A stretch of DNA of 64,000 bases, from contig NZ_JBHSHL010000003.1 in the NCBI RefSeq assembly GCF_042652965.1, positions 186,001 to 250,000 on the forward strand. The letters are read 5' to 3'. Shown piece by piece: positions 8,858-17,399 of this stretch. A model generated the notes under the pieces. It had not been told where the DNA came from. It ran no database searches and was given only the letters and a program-made list of their open reading frames with translations. Position numbers and translations under genes: made by a program. Source of the stretch: Filifactor villosus. Its GTDB lineage: Bacteria > Bacillota > Clostridia > Peptostreptococcales > Filifactoraceae. Positions within the stretch are counted from its first letter, which is position 1, and every line of letters starts with the position of its first letter.

Positions 8858-9046
8858 TATAAACTCACCTCCTTATATGTTGCTTATATGTATTATAAAT
8901 GTATTTCTTATGTATTTCAACAGTTTTCACGAAAAAGAGTAGGTATTTGTGTAAAAAGTTTGAAAATAAAAGACAAAAGACTTGTAATTCTTTGTATTGG
9001 AAGGGATCGTAGGATTTTGAGTAGGAAAAAGTGTTTTTGGTGATAC

Positions 9047-9100
9047 AAAACTGTTCTCCCTTGGAAATGTCGGGAATACAGATTATCCGGAGAAAGACTA
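9047..9100 (+). repeat. family B left-end fragment
   Basis: ACTGTTCTCCCTTGGAAATG, then TCGGGAATACAGA, matches the left half of family B. The right half is missing. It lies upstream of the grdX promoter region. Confidence 0.5.
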
Positions 9101-9164
9101 TAGGAGACTTATGAGATCTTCCGAAGCTAAAAAGTAACAGAGCGGACAAGTTTTTTCAGATTTT

Positions 9165-9774
9165 CTATGACTTTTCCCAAGTCAAATTTTTTGCGTAGGA
9201 ATTCTTCCTTCTGTAGTTTTGCCATATTTCTTGGAGTTCCTTACTTTTTTCGATATCATTCAAATATTTGTCTTTTTCTTTGAGACAGATAAGGGATCTT
9301 CTTTCTTCGGCCTTTCTGTACAGGGCTTCTTTTAACTGTACCCTATCCAAGTCAGGGGTTTGCTTGGACAGGATATATACATCATAGAAATCCCCGGCTC
9401 TTGTATTGCTTACATTTTTTACAAGGACACTCTCTATCTTTTCCGCAAGGATCGTAAATATAGGATAGGCTTTGATCTGTAGTTTTTCATCGCTGAAAAG
9501 AATGGGGTAGCTGTAATCGATCTCTCTTGGGACAATTACATCCCCGTGGTAAGGTCGAGTTTTACAGGCACTTTCATATTGAAAAAATGTGCGATAAGTG
9601 TGATTCTGAAATCTTCATAAGATCCTTGTTCGTGGATCGCTGAAATTTTTTCGATTTTCCAAGTGATATGATCCTGTAGATCAATATTGGTAATCGTTTC
9701 AATGATGGTCTTTATCGTATCTGAGTGAAGTGCGATGCCTTTTAAGGTGGCGTCGACGAGTTGTTTTACACTTT
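9165..9774 (-). pseudogene. AbiEii-type nucleotidyltransferase toxin relic
   Basis: Minus-strand reading gives the C-terminal two thirds of an AbiEii/AbiGii-like nucleotidyltransferase, the toxin half of type IV toxin-antitoxin and abortive-infection pairs. Readable pieces are Y-E-D-F-R-I-T-L-I-A-H-F-F-N, K-L-D-L-T-T-G-D-V-I-V-P, then Y-P-I-F-T-I-L-A-E-K-I-E and N-T-R-A-G-D-F-Y-D-V-Y-I-L-S-K. Two frames are needed: one base is missing in a G run near 9545. The N-terminus, including the catalytic GGT-A-L region, is lost where a family A element begins at 9775. No antitoxin gene (AbiEi) is visible. The gene is dead. Confidence 0.75.
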
Positions 9775-9888
9775 TATACTATTCTTCGATAGAAGTATGG
9801 TTATATCTGTTTTTTCGATGACGAGAAACTATGTTGTCTTCTATGGGTTACAGATTGTTTATATTTACTATTCAAAAGAATAGTAGTC
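9775..9888 (+). repeat. family A repeat, copy 4, cutting the AbiEii relic
   Basis: Well-preserved copy (TACTATTCTTCGATAGAAG to AAAAGAATAGTAG). The AbiEii reading frame stops exactly at its left end. Confidence 0.8.
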
Positions 9889-9974
9889 CAACCTTTCAAT
9901 TGTAGCAAACAAGAGTATTACTCTATATCCCGGATATTCTTCGACAGGGTCCGATATTTATGAGGACAGCACAA

Positions 9975-10002
9975 AAAAAGAAGGCGGTTTCCTGTGCCTT
10001 CT
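9975..10002. terminator. bidirectional hairpin
   Basis: Nine-base perfect stem AAAGAAGGC / GCCTTCTTT with a 10-base loop, in gene-free DNA between relics. It is probably the leftover terminator of a lost gene. Confidence 0.55.
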
Positions 10003-10031
10003 TTAAGTATAGCTCTCTTTACTTAGGTTCT

Positions 10032-10148
10032 TATACGATTCTCCGATTGAAATACCGGGTACAAAATATGTCATTATCGAAAAAACAATTCGCAGGAGGA
10101 TATGCCTCCAAGCGTTCCACCTGTCCATTTTAACAGATAATAGCGTTA
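10032..10148 (+). repeat. family B repeat, copy 3
   Basis: Starts TATACGATTCTCCGATTGAA and ends TTTTAACAGATAATAGCGTT. The interior matches other B copies (ACCGGGTA, ATCGAAAAAACAATT). Confidence 0.7.
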
Positions 10149-10197
10149 TCAAGCATCGGCCGTATCCGCCGCTTGAGGGCTTTTTTATCGCAAGCGG

Positions 10198-10312
10198 ATA
10201 ATATCTGCCGTTTAAAAATACAGAGTATACGGAATATATCCTTGCTGAAAAACAAGGAGGATGACAGTCCGACAATATGTGAGCTGTCAATGTGAATCAA
10301 TAATAGCGTGCA
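10198..10312 (+). repeat. family B repeat, degenerate copy
   Basis: Starts ATAATATCTGCCGTTTAAAA, has CAGAGTATAC and GCTGAAAAACAA in the interior, and ends AATCAATAATAGCGTG. Diverged but recognisable over its length. Confidence 0.5.
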
Positions 10313-10374
10313 GCCGATACTGTTAGCGGATCCAAATACCGATCACGAAAACGATGCGGCAGAGTCAAAAATCG

Positions 10375-10493
10375 TATGCTATTTTTCGATAGAAGTGCGG
10401 CGAGATCTGTTTTGCGATTATGAAATGTCCTTTTATCTTCTATGAAGTGTAAGGGTTGACATCCATAACAACTCAAAGGAAGGATAGCATTAA
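10375..10493 (+). repeat. family A repeat, copy 5, diverged
   Basis: Starts TATGCTATTTTTCGATAGAA and ends AACTCAAAGGAAGGATAGCA. Further A-like fragments follow at 10556-10630. The whole stretch 9775-10634 contains repeats and no gene. Confidence 0.6.
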
Positions 10494-10634
10494 GGTAAGG
10501 GACCCGTTTTTTGAGATAAGGAGGAGGTTTCCGTGACGGACTGAAGATGTTGTCCGGTCGAAGTATGGAAATACTCGCCTTGGTCTTCTCGCAAGTAAGG
10601 TTATGAATATAAACAGCTCAAATAAGTAACAGAC

Positions 10635-11270
10635 TTACAGAAGAGCCCCTTTTATCTTGTTTACAAAATCATCAATATGTTCACGGGCGTACAGCTCCGC
10701 TTTGTCGGGGTCTTTTTCCCAAATGGCCTCCATGATCTTGCCGAAAGTTCGGGTAAAGATGTCGATGCGATCAAAGTATTGCTCGCAGTAGTGCCACAGA
10801 CGCTCGGAGTGGTAGTGGAGTTCAATCAGCTGTTTTTGAAGCCAGGGATTGCCGCATTGGTCGAAGATGATTTGGTGAAAGGCCTCGTCATCGTCGATGG
10901 CCTTTTGATAGTCCACATCGATTTTGTAACTGAGCAGGCGATCGTAGATCTCCTGCAAGTCCTTCTTACGCTCAGGAGTGATCCTTTCCACCGTCAACTT
11001 GGTGGCAAAGGGATCGAGGACTCTGGTCAACTCGAAGAGATGTTTCATCTTGATAAAATCTATTTGAGAAACCTGTACTCCGTAGCGCGGAACGATGATG
11101 ATGAGTTCGGAAGCTGTCAACTGTTGAAAGGCATTGCGGATGGGAGTTCTGCTGACATTGAACTCTTTGGACAGTTCCACCTCGTTTAAGATCGTCCCCG
11201 GCTGATATTCCAGTTTTACAATTCTATTTTTAAGGATTTCAAAGACTTCGTCTTTTTTTAACGCTTCCAT
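10635..11270 (-). CDS. GntR family regulator, FCD subfamily
   Basis: The 211-residue protein has an N-terminal winged HTH (about residues 10-70, with E-V-E-L-S-K-E-F-N-V-S-R-T-P-I-R-N-A-F) and a C-terminal all-helical FCD ligand domain (about 85-205). The latter has the D-D-E-A-F-H and H-Y-H-S-E-R metal/ligand-pocket histidines. Such proteins repress catabolic or transport genes until an organic acid binds. The ATG at 11270 starts the conserved domain; an open frame further upstream to 11426 codes for an unlikely hydrophobic stretch and is rejected. No adjacent operon is visible, so its targets are unknown. Confidence 0.85.
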   Translation of the reverse strand: MEALKKDEVFEILKNRIVKLEYQPGTILNEVELSKEFNVSRTPIRNAFQQLTASELIIIVPRYGVQVSQIDFIKMKHLFELTRVLDPFATKLTVERITPERKKDLQEIYDRLLSYKIDVDYQKAIDDDEAFHQIIFDQCGNPWLQKQLIELHYHSERLWHYCEQYFDRIDIFTRTFGKIMEAIWEKDPDKAELYAREHIDDFVNKIKGALL

Positions 11271-11287
11271 AATTCCCCCTGTTTGTA

Positions 11288-11318
11288 AAAAATATACGTA
11301 TGTACTATTGTAGTATTT
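11288..11318. promoter_or_regulatory. candidate operator/promoter region of the GntR gene
   Basis: AAAATATACGTATGTAC contains the 8-bp palindrome ATACGTAT about 20 bp upstream of the GntR start. GntR/FCD proteins often bind short palindromes in their own promoters. The assignment is inference only. Confidence 0.3.
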
Positions 11319-11490
11319 ATTTTTAAATTCGGCAATAGTATTTGTAAGGAGATAGCCAAAATATTGCAACGCCAACAAAGAAACAAACGTATATTTGAAA
11401 ACCTTTTTCAAGAAAACGGGTGTCATTTCCTTCGGAAGTTCTGTGAGGGGCCTCGGAAGAAAAACAAGGTTTCCAAAGGAGGTGCTTACT

Positions 11491-11608
11491 TATACTATTT
11501 TCCGTTTAAAATATCATGTAGGCAGAATATATATTTACCTGAGGCGTTTCGAGCAATCGTAGAATTCAAACTTCACGACCGGATAATTCTAACAGATAAT
11601 AGTATTAA
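11491..11608 (+). repeat. family B repeat, copy 4 (variant right half)
   Basis: Starts TATACTATTTTCCGTTTAAA and ends TTCTAACAGATAATAGTATT. The right half (GAGCAATCGTAGAATTCAAA) defines a variant also present at 821 and 50924-51018. Confidence 0.7.
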
Positions 11609-11754
11609 AGGAGAGATTCCGGTTCTATTGTAGTGACAAACTGAAATTCATAGTAATTTCGACTTTGATAGGAACTTTTCGGTTTATAACCGACATAAGA
11701 AATAAATATCAGTATGTCAGTACACCGGGGCATTTATAAGCCATAGATGCTTGC

Positions 11755-12168
11755 TCAAGGGAGGTCTTCTTCACTTAAGACGACAAGACCCTGACGGATA
11801 CACAGTTCGGCAAAGACGCCGTTGCCCTCCGTGAGGCTACCTGAAAAACTCCCGTCATAGATAAGACCCTTCCCGCAGGAGGGACTTCGCGCCTTCAAGA
11901 GGGCATGGGTCGCTCCGATCTTCATACAGGCTTCGGCTCCTTTTGTAAACTCGGAGGTCTTGTCCTCTCCGTGTTTGTCCACAATCAGGAAGCCCTGCCT
12001 TTCGCAGGGAACGCGTGGAGTGGGAAGGCCTCCCGCGACCTCGGGACAGACTCGTATGTAGTCCTTGTCCCTTAGGAAGTCGACCACCTTTTCGGAAAAG
12101 TTGTTTCCGCCGTTATACTTGCAGTCATCACCCAGAAGACAGGCGCTGACAAGCCACAATTCCTTCAT
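11755..12168 (-). CDS. DUF523 family protein
   Basis: A 137-residue cysteine-containing protein of the DUF523 (YbbK-like) family. It shows the family's N-terminal S-A-C-L-L-G-D-D-C-K-Y-N-G, C-P-E-V-A-G-G-L-P-T-P-R-x-P-C-E, and K-x-R-S-P-S-C-G. The conserved cysteines suggest metal or Fe-S binding; the function is unknown. The ATG at 12168 follows AAGGAGGTC, and the start overlaps the stop of the upstream YbaK-like gene by 4 bases, so the two are translationally coupled. Confidence 0.88.
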   Translation of the reverse strand: MKELWLVSACLLGDDCKYNGGNNFSEKVVDFLRDKDYIRVCPEVAGGLPTPRVPCERQGFLIVDKHGEDKTSEFTKGAEACMKIGATHALLKARSPSCGKGLIYDGSFSGSLTEGNGVFAELCIRQGLVVLSEEDLP

Positions 12169-12638
12169 ATGACCTCCTTGCACACATCGACCCATTTGAG
12201 AGCATTTCCGTAGCGAAAGAGTTCCTCACAGGTCATCTCCACCGAGCTGTTGGAGCTTCCCGCAGCTGGAAATACCGTATCGAAACGTTGCATGGATACG
12301 TCGGTATAGACGGGTAGGGAAGAGGAAACAGCAAAGGGACAGACTCCTCCGACCTCGTGACCGACGAATTCCAAAACTTCTTCGGGCGAGAGCATTTTTG
12401 CCTTACAGTGAAACTCTTCCCGAAATTTCTTGTTGTCGATCTTGGTGTCTCCCGCCGTAATAAGAAGGAAGGGGGAACCTTCTTTGGTCTTAAAGGAGAG
12501 GGTTTTTGCGATCCGAGCCCCTTCCACGCCGACGGCCGCCGCTGCGAGTTCTACGGTAGCGCTGGACTGCGAGTGTTCACGGATACGCTCGTCCAGACCG
12601 AATTGTTTCAAATAAGAACGCACTTTTTCAATTGCCAT
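12165..12638 (-). CDS. YbaK/EbsC-type aminoacyl-tRNA deacylase
   Basis: The 157-residue protein belongs to the YbaK/ProX editing-domain superfamily, which hydrolyses mischarged tRNAs such as Cys-tRNA(Pro). Visible features are the conserved Lys in R-I-A-K-T-L-S-F-K, then T-A-G-D-x-K-I-D-N-K-K, the G-H-E-V-G-G-V-C-P-F loop, and a C-terminal aromatic region. Which tRNA it edits cannot be told. It is first in a two-gene operon with the DUF523 protein. Confidence 0.88.
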   Translation of the reverse strand: MAIEKVRSYLKQFGLDERIREHSQSSATVELAAAAVGVEGARIAKTLSFKTKEGSPFLLITAGDTKIDNKKFREEFHCKAKMLSPEEVLEFVGHEVGGVCPFAVSSSLPVYTDVSMQRFDTVFPAAGSSNSSVEMTCEELFRYGNALKWVDVCKEVI

Positions 12639-12980
12639 AAGATCTACCTCCGAATAAAACGCCTACTTTGTTGAAGGAACACGACTTGCCGATACTGTCT
12701 TTGGGAATAACGGGTCATGTACGGAAACGGTTCCGGACTCTTACACCCGATTGATTGCCATGAAAATGCAAAAAGAGAAAACAGTATAAACAAGGAGAAT
12801 TCGTGCTTCTTAATTCTATTATAACCTAACGCACAAAAATTACAAATATACAGGAGGTTAAAAAAATGCTATGATAATAGTATGAAACAATTGAAATGCC
12901 GATACTGCAAACTGTATCGAAGCGGATCATAGGCAATATAACGGATAACGGGAGAAAAATCAGCTCAACCCGGGTCCGAG

Positions 12981-13042
12981 TGTTAAGAAGTTTCGATGTT
13001 GTGTTTCACGACTCGGGTTTGGGTTTGAAAAACGTCTTCGTT
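12981..13042 (+). repeat. family C repeat, copy 1
   Basis: Core GTTAAGAAGTTTCGATG, then GTTTCACGACTCGGGTTTG and AAAAACGTC. Related copies lie at 44764 (plus) and 49044 (minus). It stands upstream of a B element. 12640-13250 otherwise holds no gene. Confidence 0.55.
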
Positions 13043-13087
13043 TGTATATTTATTTGTGGAACAGCGCAGTTCACAATGATAAGTTAT

Positions 13088-13204
13088 TATATGATTCTCC
13101 GTTTGAAATGCCGGGTATACAGACTTATCACTGCCGAAAAAACAACTTGGATGAGCCCATGCTTCCGGGTATTCACCTGTCAATTCTAGTAGATAATAGT
13201 ATTA
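13088..13204 (+). repeat. family B repeat, copy 5, upstream of the GNAT gene
   Basis: Full copy (TATATGATTCTCCGTTTGAA to TAGTAGATAATAGTATTA). It ends 46 bp before the GNAT start codon. Confidence 0.75.
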
Positions 13205-13250
13205 CAAAAAGCGATGAGAGTATAAGGGAGAAGATGAGGAGGGTATAAAG

Positions 13251-13781
13251 ATGTTGTATAGAAATGCCGAAAAGAACGATGCTAAAAAGCTCTGGGAACT
13301 GATGCTTCAAATTGACCGAGAAACGAGGTATATGCTCTATGAGGAGGGTGAGAGGGAGAAGTTTAGCAGTCCTGAGAACTTAGGAAAGAAGATAGAGACC
13401 TCCTTGGAGAAGGGCGAGCTTCTGTTGCTGGCATTTGACGGGGAGGAACTCGTGGGTTTTCTCGGTGCAAGCAGGGAGGAGAAACGCAAGATCAAGCACT
13501 CTTCCTATGTGGTAACGGGGATCCTTCGATCTCACAGAAATCAAGGGATAGGTACGGAATTCTTCAGACGTTTGGACAGATGGGCGAGGGAAGAAGGACT
13601 TGTTCGACTGGAACTCACTGTTATGTGTGAAAATGAGATCGCCAAACATCTGTACGAAAAGGCGGGCTTTGTTGTCGAGGGGCGAAGGAAAAAATCGATT
13701 TTTATGGATGGAAACTACCTCGATGAATATGCTATGGCAAAGATCTTGGAAGAGCCCCGTACCGGATCCGATATAAAATAG
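13251..13781 (+). CDS. GNAT family N-acetyltransferase
   Basis: The 176-residue protein has the GNAT fold. Motif A is visible as V-T-G-I-L-R-S-H-R-N-Q-G-I-G-T-E-F (about residues 87-103), the acetyl-CoA pyrophosphate loop. It is followed by N-E-I-A-K-H-L-Y-E-K-A-G-F, typical of the RimI/SpeG-like group. The substrate is unknown. The ATG at 13251 follows GAGGAGGG. The gene is single, with a family B repeat in its upstream region. Confidence 0.88.
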   Translation: MLYRNAEKNDAKKLWELMLQIDRETRYMLYEEGEREKFSSPENLGKKIETSLEKGELLLLAFDGEELVGFLGASREEKRKIKHSSYVVTGILRSHRNQGIGTEFFRRLDRWAREEGLVRLELTVMCENEIAKHLYEKAGFVVEGRRKKSIFMDGNYLDEYAMAKILEEPRTGSDIK

Positions 13782-13975
13782 GAAGGCTCTTTGTATGAAA
13801 GAAGGACTGTTTTTCCAAAGATAAAGAGGGTTTTATAGAACTGTTGAAGATAAGAGTTGTCGGATAGAAAATAATGATCCCGTCGTCTATCGGATCGTTG
13901 GTATCAACGCTTGCATTTTGTAAGTTCTGAAACTCTTTTGTCCATAAAAAGGATGCTGGATCGAAAAATATTGTT

Positions 13976-14091
13976 TATACTATTTTCCATTTGAAATACC
14001 GGGTATGAAACATAGCCCTTTACCGAAACATCCTTTAGAAGATGATATGATTTCAGGTATTCACCTGTCAATTTTAACAGATAATAGTATA
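13976..14091 (+). repeat. family B repeat, copy 6, upstream of the hydrolase gene
   Basis: Full copy (TATACTATTTTCCATTTGAA to TTTTAACAGATAATAGTAT). It ends 23 bp before the start codon of the alpha/beta hydrolase; only the ribosome site separates them. Confidence 0.75.
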
Positions 14092-14113
14092 GAGACGGAA
14101 AGGAGTAGATAAG

Positions 14114-14950
14114 ATGTTTTATCGTTACAAAGATACAAGGTTGTACTACGAGGTGATTGGAGAGGGAAAACCCGTCCTTCTCCTTCACGGTCTTGCCTGT
14201 GATATGAATTTGATGAAGGGGTGTATGGAGCCTGTATTCAAACATCGCTCCGGCTACAAGAGGATTTATGTCGATCTTCCCGGGATGGGGCAGTCCGATG
14301 CACATTTCGACTTCGCAACGGCAGATAAGATCATCGAGGTGCTCTCCGCTTTTTCCGAGGAGAGGATCGAAGAAAACTTCCTCCTTGTAGGAGAGTCCTA
14401 CGGTGGTTATCTCTGCCGAGGTCTGCTCGGCAGACAGCTCGATCGGGTTGACGGATTTATGCTGATTTGTCCCGTCGTCGTGCCGCAGACCAAGATGAGG
14501 CAACTTCCGGAGAAGAACCTGATGTTTGGAGACGAGGAGCACTTGAACACCTTGAAGGAGAGCTCCAGAACCGCCTTTTGTGAATATGCGGTCATTGCGG
14601 ATGAGAGAACCTACCGGAGACACCGACAAGAGATCGTTGTCGGGCTCAAACGAGCGAACTACGAGTTCATCGATGAGTTGAGGAAGAATTATCACTTTGA
14701 GGAGGATTTCAACGGAAGTATAAGGAACAAAACCTTCCACAATCCCACCCTCTTTGTCTGCGGACGTCAAGACAACTGCGTGGGATATCGTGATCTGTGG
14801 ACCCTGCTCGAGGACTATCCGCGGGCTACCTTCGGCGTCCTCGATGTGGCGGGGCACAATATGCAGATCGAGCAGCCGGAACTGTTTGAGTCCCTGACAA
14901 AAAACTGGCTTGACAGGGTCGAAACATTCAAAAAGGTAGATGTCCTATGA
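14114..14950 (+). CDS. alpha/beta hydrolase
   Basis: A 278-residue cytoplasmic alpha/beta-hydrolase. Visible are the oxyanion-hole L-L-H-G-L-A, the nucleophile elbow G-E-S-Y-G-G (Ser about residue 97), the acidic residue in C-G-R-Q-D-N, and the catalytic His in V-A-G-H-N-M near the C-terminus. The family includes esterases, lipases and C-C hydrolases; the substrate cannot be told. The next gene overlaps its stop by 4 bases, so it heads an operon with the small membrane proteins downstream. Confidence 0.88.
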   Translation: MFYRYKDTRLYYEVIGEGKPVLLLHGLACDMNLMKGCMEPVFKHRSGYKRIYVDLPGMGQSDAHFDFATADKIIEVLSAFSEERIEENFLLVGESYGGYLCRGLLGRQLDRVDGFMLICPVVVPQTKMRQLPEKNLMFGDEEHLNTLKESSRTAFCEYAVIADERTYRRHRQEIVVGLKRANYEFIDELRKNYHFEEDFNGSIRNKTFHNPTLFVCGRQDNCVGYRDLWTLLEDYPRATFGVLDVAGHNMQIEQPELFESLTKNWLDRVETFKKVDVL

Positions 14951-15582
14951 AGAAGGAGTTTGTGTTCAGAGTAAGCCCCTTGGAAGGAAGGAAGATCGAA
15001 GGGCAGATCGCCGCCATCCTCGAAAAGAGGACGGAATTGATATCCCGTGAGCAGCATCCGAAGATGTGGATGCTCACGGATAAGATGAATAAGGACAGGT
15101 CACAGGAAGCTCTGAGACGGATCAGTTTGAGATCCAAGATCTACGGGACTGTTCTGTTGATCAACGGTCTGGCTCTGTCTCTCCCTTTTCTTGCGGAGGC
15201 GGGAAAGTTTTGGCATCTGATCCTGATTGGAGTTGTGAGCCTTCTTTTTTCGGCGGCTTTTTTCTCCTTCGGATCAAGCGGAACAAGCGGAAAGAAAACT
15301 TCGTTTGACAAGGCGGCAAGAAAACTGATGGACAGGCCGGAAAGTCTTATAGGGGAGGAACTTCGATTTGTTCGGGAAGGATTGTTCGCCAAAGAAGAAG
15401 GAATTGCGTACAAGGACTTTGAGTTCTTTTTTGAGACCGGGGACCTGTTTGCCGTTACAAGCCGAGGTCGGTTGCTCCTGCTCAAGAAGGAGGACCTTTG
15501 TGAGACCTCTTCCGAGGACTTTGTGCGTTTTATCAGGGAGGTCGTACCGAAGGAGAAAGTAGTGGATCTTCGAAGAGGATAG
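14947..15582 (+). CDS. YcxB-like membrane protein
   Basis: The 211-residue protein has two close membrane segments (about residues 63-80 and 85-103) between a charged N-terminal part and a C-terminal soluble domain (about 130-205). The C-terminal part (A-Y-K-D-F, then F-F-E-T-G-D-L-F-A-V, then L-L-L-K-K-E-D-L) resembles the YcxB-like domain, a bacterial membrane family of unknown function. The match is by pattern only. Translationally coupled to the hydrolase upstream. Confidence 0.65.
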   Translation: MKKEFVFRVSPLEGRKIEGQIAAILEKRTELISREQHPKMWMLTDKMNKDRSQEALRRISLRSKIYGTVLLINGLALSLPFLAEAGKFWHLILIGVVSLLFSAAFFSFGSSGTSGKKTSFDKAARKLMDRPESLIGEELRFVREGLFAKEEGIAYKDFEFFFETGDLFAVTSRGRLLLLKKEDLCETSSEDFVRFIREVVPKEKVVDLRRG

Positions 15583-15593
15583 GAGGAAGTGAA

Positions 15594-16010
15594 ATGGATC
15601 ATCTTTTTTTGATCATAGGAATCGTTGTACTTTCGGGTTTTCTCGCATATAATCTGTATCTGAGGGGATATGGGGAAGTAAAAAGTCAGAGCACTCTGAT
15701 GCATGTGGGGATGATAGGACGGCCCAAGAACGGGATCCGGGAGAGGTATCTTTTCTGTACGAGATACAGCAAGAGGGTTTTAAACTTTGACGAGGATGGG
15801 GACTATGCCTTTGAACTCGACTGTGATCTCAAGAAGGGAGAGGTGAGAATCGAACTTCTCGATGAGTACGGAGTCGAGGTCATTGTTCTGGATGAAGTGA
15901 GATCTGCAGGGATTGCGAGGATAGAACGGGATGTTCGCTACCGTCTGGTCACTCATATAAAAGGAGGAAGCGGCAAACACAGTCTCTCCTGGAAGAAGGC
16001 GGAGAGATAA
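15594..16010 (+). CDS. single-pass membrane protein of unknown function
   Basis: In this 138-residue protein an N-terminal hydrophobic helix (about residues 4-22) is followed by a short beta-rich domain with Y-A-F-E-L-D-C-D-L-K-K-G-E-V-R-I-E-L-L-D. The C-terminal domain would face outward if the helix is an uncleaved signal anchor. The ribosome site GAGGAAG precedes the ATG. It lies 11 bp after the YcxB-like gene and 78 bp before the DUF4230 gene; the shared arrangement suggests one envelope-related operon. No family recognised. Confidence 0.6.
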   Translation: MDHLFLIIGIVVLSGFLAYNLYLRGYGEVKSQSTLMHVGMIGRPKNGIRERYLFCTRYSKRVLNFDEDGDYAFELDCDLKKGEVRIELLDEYGVEVIVLDEVRSAGIARIERDVRYRLVTHIKGGSGKHSLSWKKAER

Positions 16011-16088
16011 AAGATAAAGAAGAGAGGAAGAGGAGAATACAGCCTTCTCCGGAAGAAGGTAGCATAAAGTAAGACAGAGGAGAATAAG

Positions 16089-16688
16089 ATGAAACAAAGA
16101 GGAATAAAAAAGGGACTGCCCTTATTTTTGATTGTCGTACTGGTCGCGGGAGCATCGTTTTTTGTCGGGATGATGAGGGAGAGATATTCCTCCGACACCA
16201 AGATCAACGCAGATCTGATCGCAAACCGAATCGATTCGGTCAAAAAATTGATTACAACGGAGTACCACTATACGAATATGGGTTCGATGGAAAACCAAAA
16301 TGAGTTTTACGGATGGAAGATCCCTTTTACTCGAAAATCCTTCATCCTTTCGCATGACGGGGTCATCTATGCGGGCTTGGACATCGATAATGCGGATATC
16401 AGGGTCGAGGGAAAGGTGATACGAATCGACCTGCCCGAGGCGGAGATCCTCTCACATGAGATCAAGGAAGAGAGCATTACCATCTTTGATGAGGAGACTT
16501 CCGTGTTCAATCCGATTGAAATTGCGGACTATACCTCCTTCTCCGCCGACCAAAAGAAGGCAATGGAGGACAAGGCAATTGCGGGAGGTTTGCTCGATAA
16601 GGCCGAAGATAATGCGAAGGAGGCGATTGAAGAGGTTTTGCTGATGAATCCGGAGATTGCAAACAACTATGAGATCGAGTTTCACTAG
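16089..16688 (+). CDS. DUF4230 family membrane-anchored protein
   Basis: In this 199-residue protein a membrane anchor (about residues 10-28) precedes a DUF4230 domain. Family-like features are L-I-T-T-E-Y-H-Y-T-N-M-G, Y-A-G-L-D-I-D, and I-D-L-P-E-A-E-I-L-S-H, then a helical C-terminal part rich in Ala, Glu and Lys. The family is common in Bacillota and its function is unknown. The ribosome site is GAGGAG. It lies 10 bp before the glyoxalase-fold gene. Confidence 0.8.
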   Translation: MKQRGIKKGLPLFLIVVLVAGASFFVGMMRERYSSDTKINADLIANRIDSVKKLITTEYHYTNMGSMENQNEFYGWKIPFTRKSFILSHDGVIYAGLDIDNADIRVEGKVIRIDLPEAEILSHEIKEESITIFDEETSVFNPIEIADYTSFSADQKKAMEDKAIAGGLLDKAEDNAKEAIEEVLLMNPEIANNYEIEFH

Positions 16689-16698
16689 GAGGAAGAAG

Positions 16699-17073
16699 AT
16701 GTTGCAAGTCCTGTCACAGATCACGTTTTTGAACTATAAGAACTTACAGAAGGCTGTCGATCTTTTTGAAGAAGTCTTGGGGTTTGAGAGGATCCTTGAT
16801 GCGGGGTGGGTCTGCGTTTGGAGAAGTGCAGACAAGGCCTTCGTCGGAGCGGTGGAGAAGAAGGAGCCTTCCGAAGGTGTCCTCCTCAGTTTTACGGTCG
16901 AGCATATCGAAGAGGTCTACGATGAGGTCTCGCGTTTAAGGGTCACGGAGCTTACGAGAATCGAAAAGGTGGGAGAACTGCCGATGAAGTCCTTCTTCTT
17001 CAGGGATGAAGAAGGACATTCCTTTGAGATCCAGCAGTTTGAATCGGAGGAGTGGAAGGCCCTGTTTGAGTGA
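16699..17073 (+). CDS. VOC (glyoxalase/bleomycin-resistance fold) protein
   Basis: This is a single VOC module of 124 residues. The N-terminal L-S-Q-I-T-F-L-N-Y-K-N-L-Q-K-A-V-D-L-F-E-E-V-L-G pattern is typical of the first beta-alpha unit, and F-F-F-R-D-E-E-G-H-S-F-E-I-Q-Q-F is the last strand, with the metal-ligand Glu. Members are lyases, dioxygenases or drug-binding proteins; the substrate is unknown. The ATG at 16699 follows GGAGGAAG. An earlier start at 16657 would overlap the DUF4230 gene and is not supported. Confidence 0.8.
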   Translation: MLQVLSQITFLNYKNLQKAVDLFEEVLGFERILDAGWVCVWRSADKAFVGAVEKKEPSEGVLLSFTVEHIEEVYDEVSRLRVTELTRIEKVGELPMKSFFFRDEEGHSFEIQQFESEEWKALFE

Positions 17074-17231
17074 AGGATACAAAACAAGGAGAGTATCGCA
17101 CAGAGCTAGGTTGACGTTGTTCTACGAATGAAATGTGGAACGGTTCGCCTTGCAACTCACACAAAAGCAATTTGTCGATTTGAGAGTATTAGAGATGGGA
17201 ACGGGGGTTCAGACAAAGAATAGGCTTGCTC

Positions 17232-17252
17232 CGTTTTTTGTGATAGCGGTAT
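17232..17252 (+). repeat. 21-bp direct repeat, left copy
   Basis: CGTTTTTTGTGATAGCGGTA is repeated exactly, plus one more base, at 17514-17534. The pair brackets the E-type repeat and a diverged A element. Confidence 0.6.
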
Positions 17253-17282
17253 AAAGAAATACCGAGTGATTCAAAGAAATCA

Positions 17283-17399
17283 GACGGAATTCTATTTTTT
17301 CGGATAAACATATTTTCGAAAGTATCCGTTTCGCGAGGTTTCTGTGTTTTGTGAAACAACGGAAAAATTATTTTGCGTCTTTGTGCGGTATTTCCTTAA
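17283..17399 (+). repeat. family E repeat (shares family D right end), copy 1
   Basis: Contains GAGGTTTCTGTGTTTTGTGA, then AACAACGGA, and ends TTTGTGCGGTATTTCCTTAA like family D. A second copy lies at 56359-56476. It abuts an A-like element on the right. Confidence 0.55.

Noticed and set aside
11271..11426. Longer N-terminus for the GntR regulator
   Set aside because: The extra 52 residues are hydrophobic, precede the HTH and have no ribosome site.
13904..14857. 317-codon frame opposite the alpha/beta hydrolase
   Set aside because: The plus-strand gene has the full catalytic triad; the minus frame runs into a repeat.
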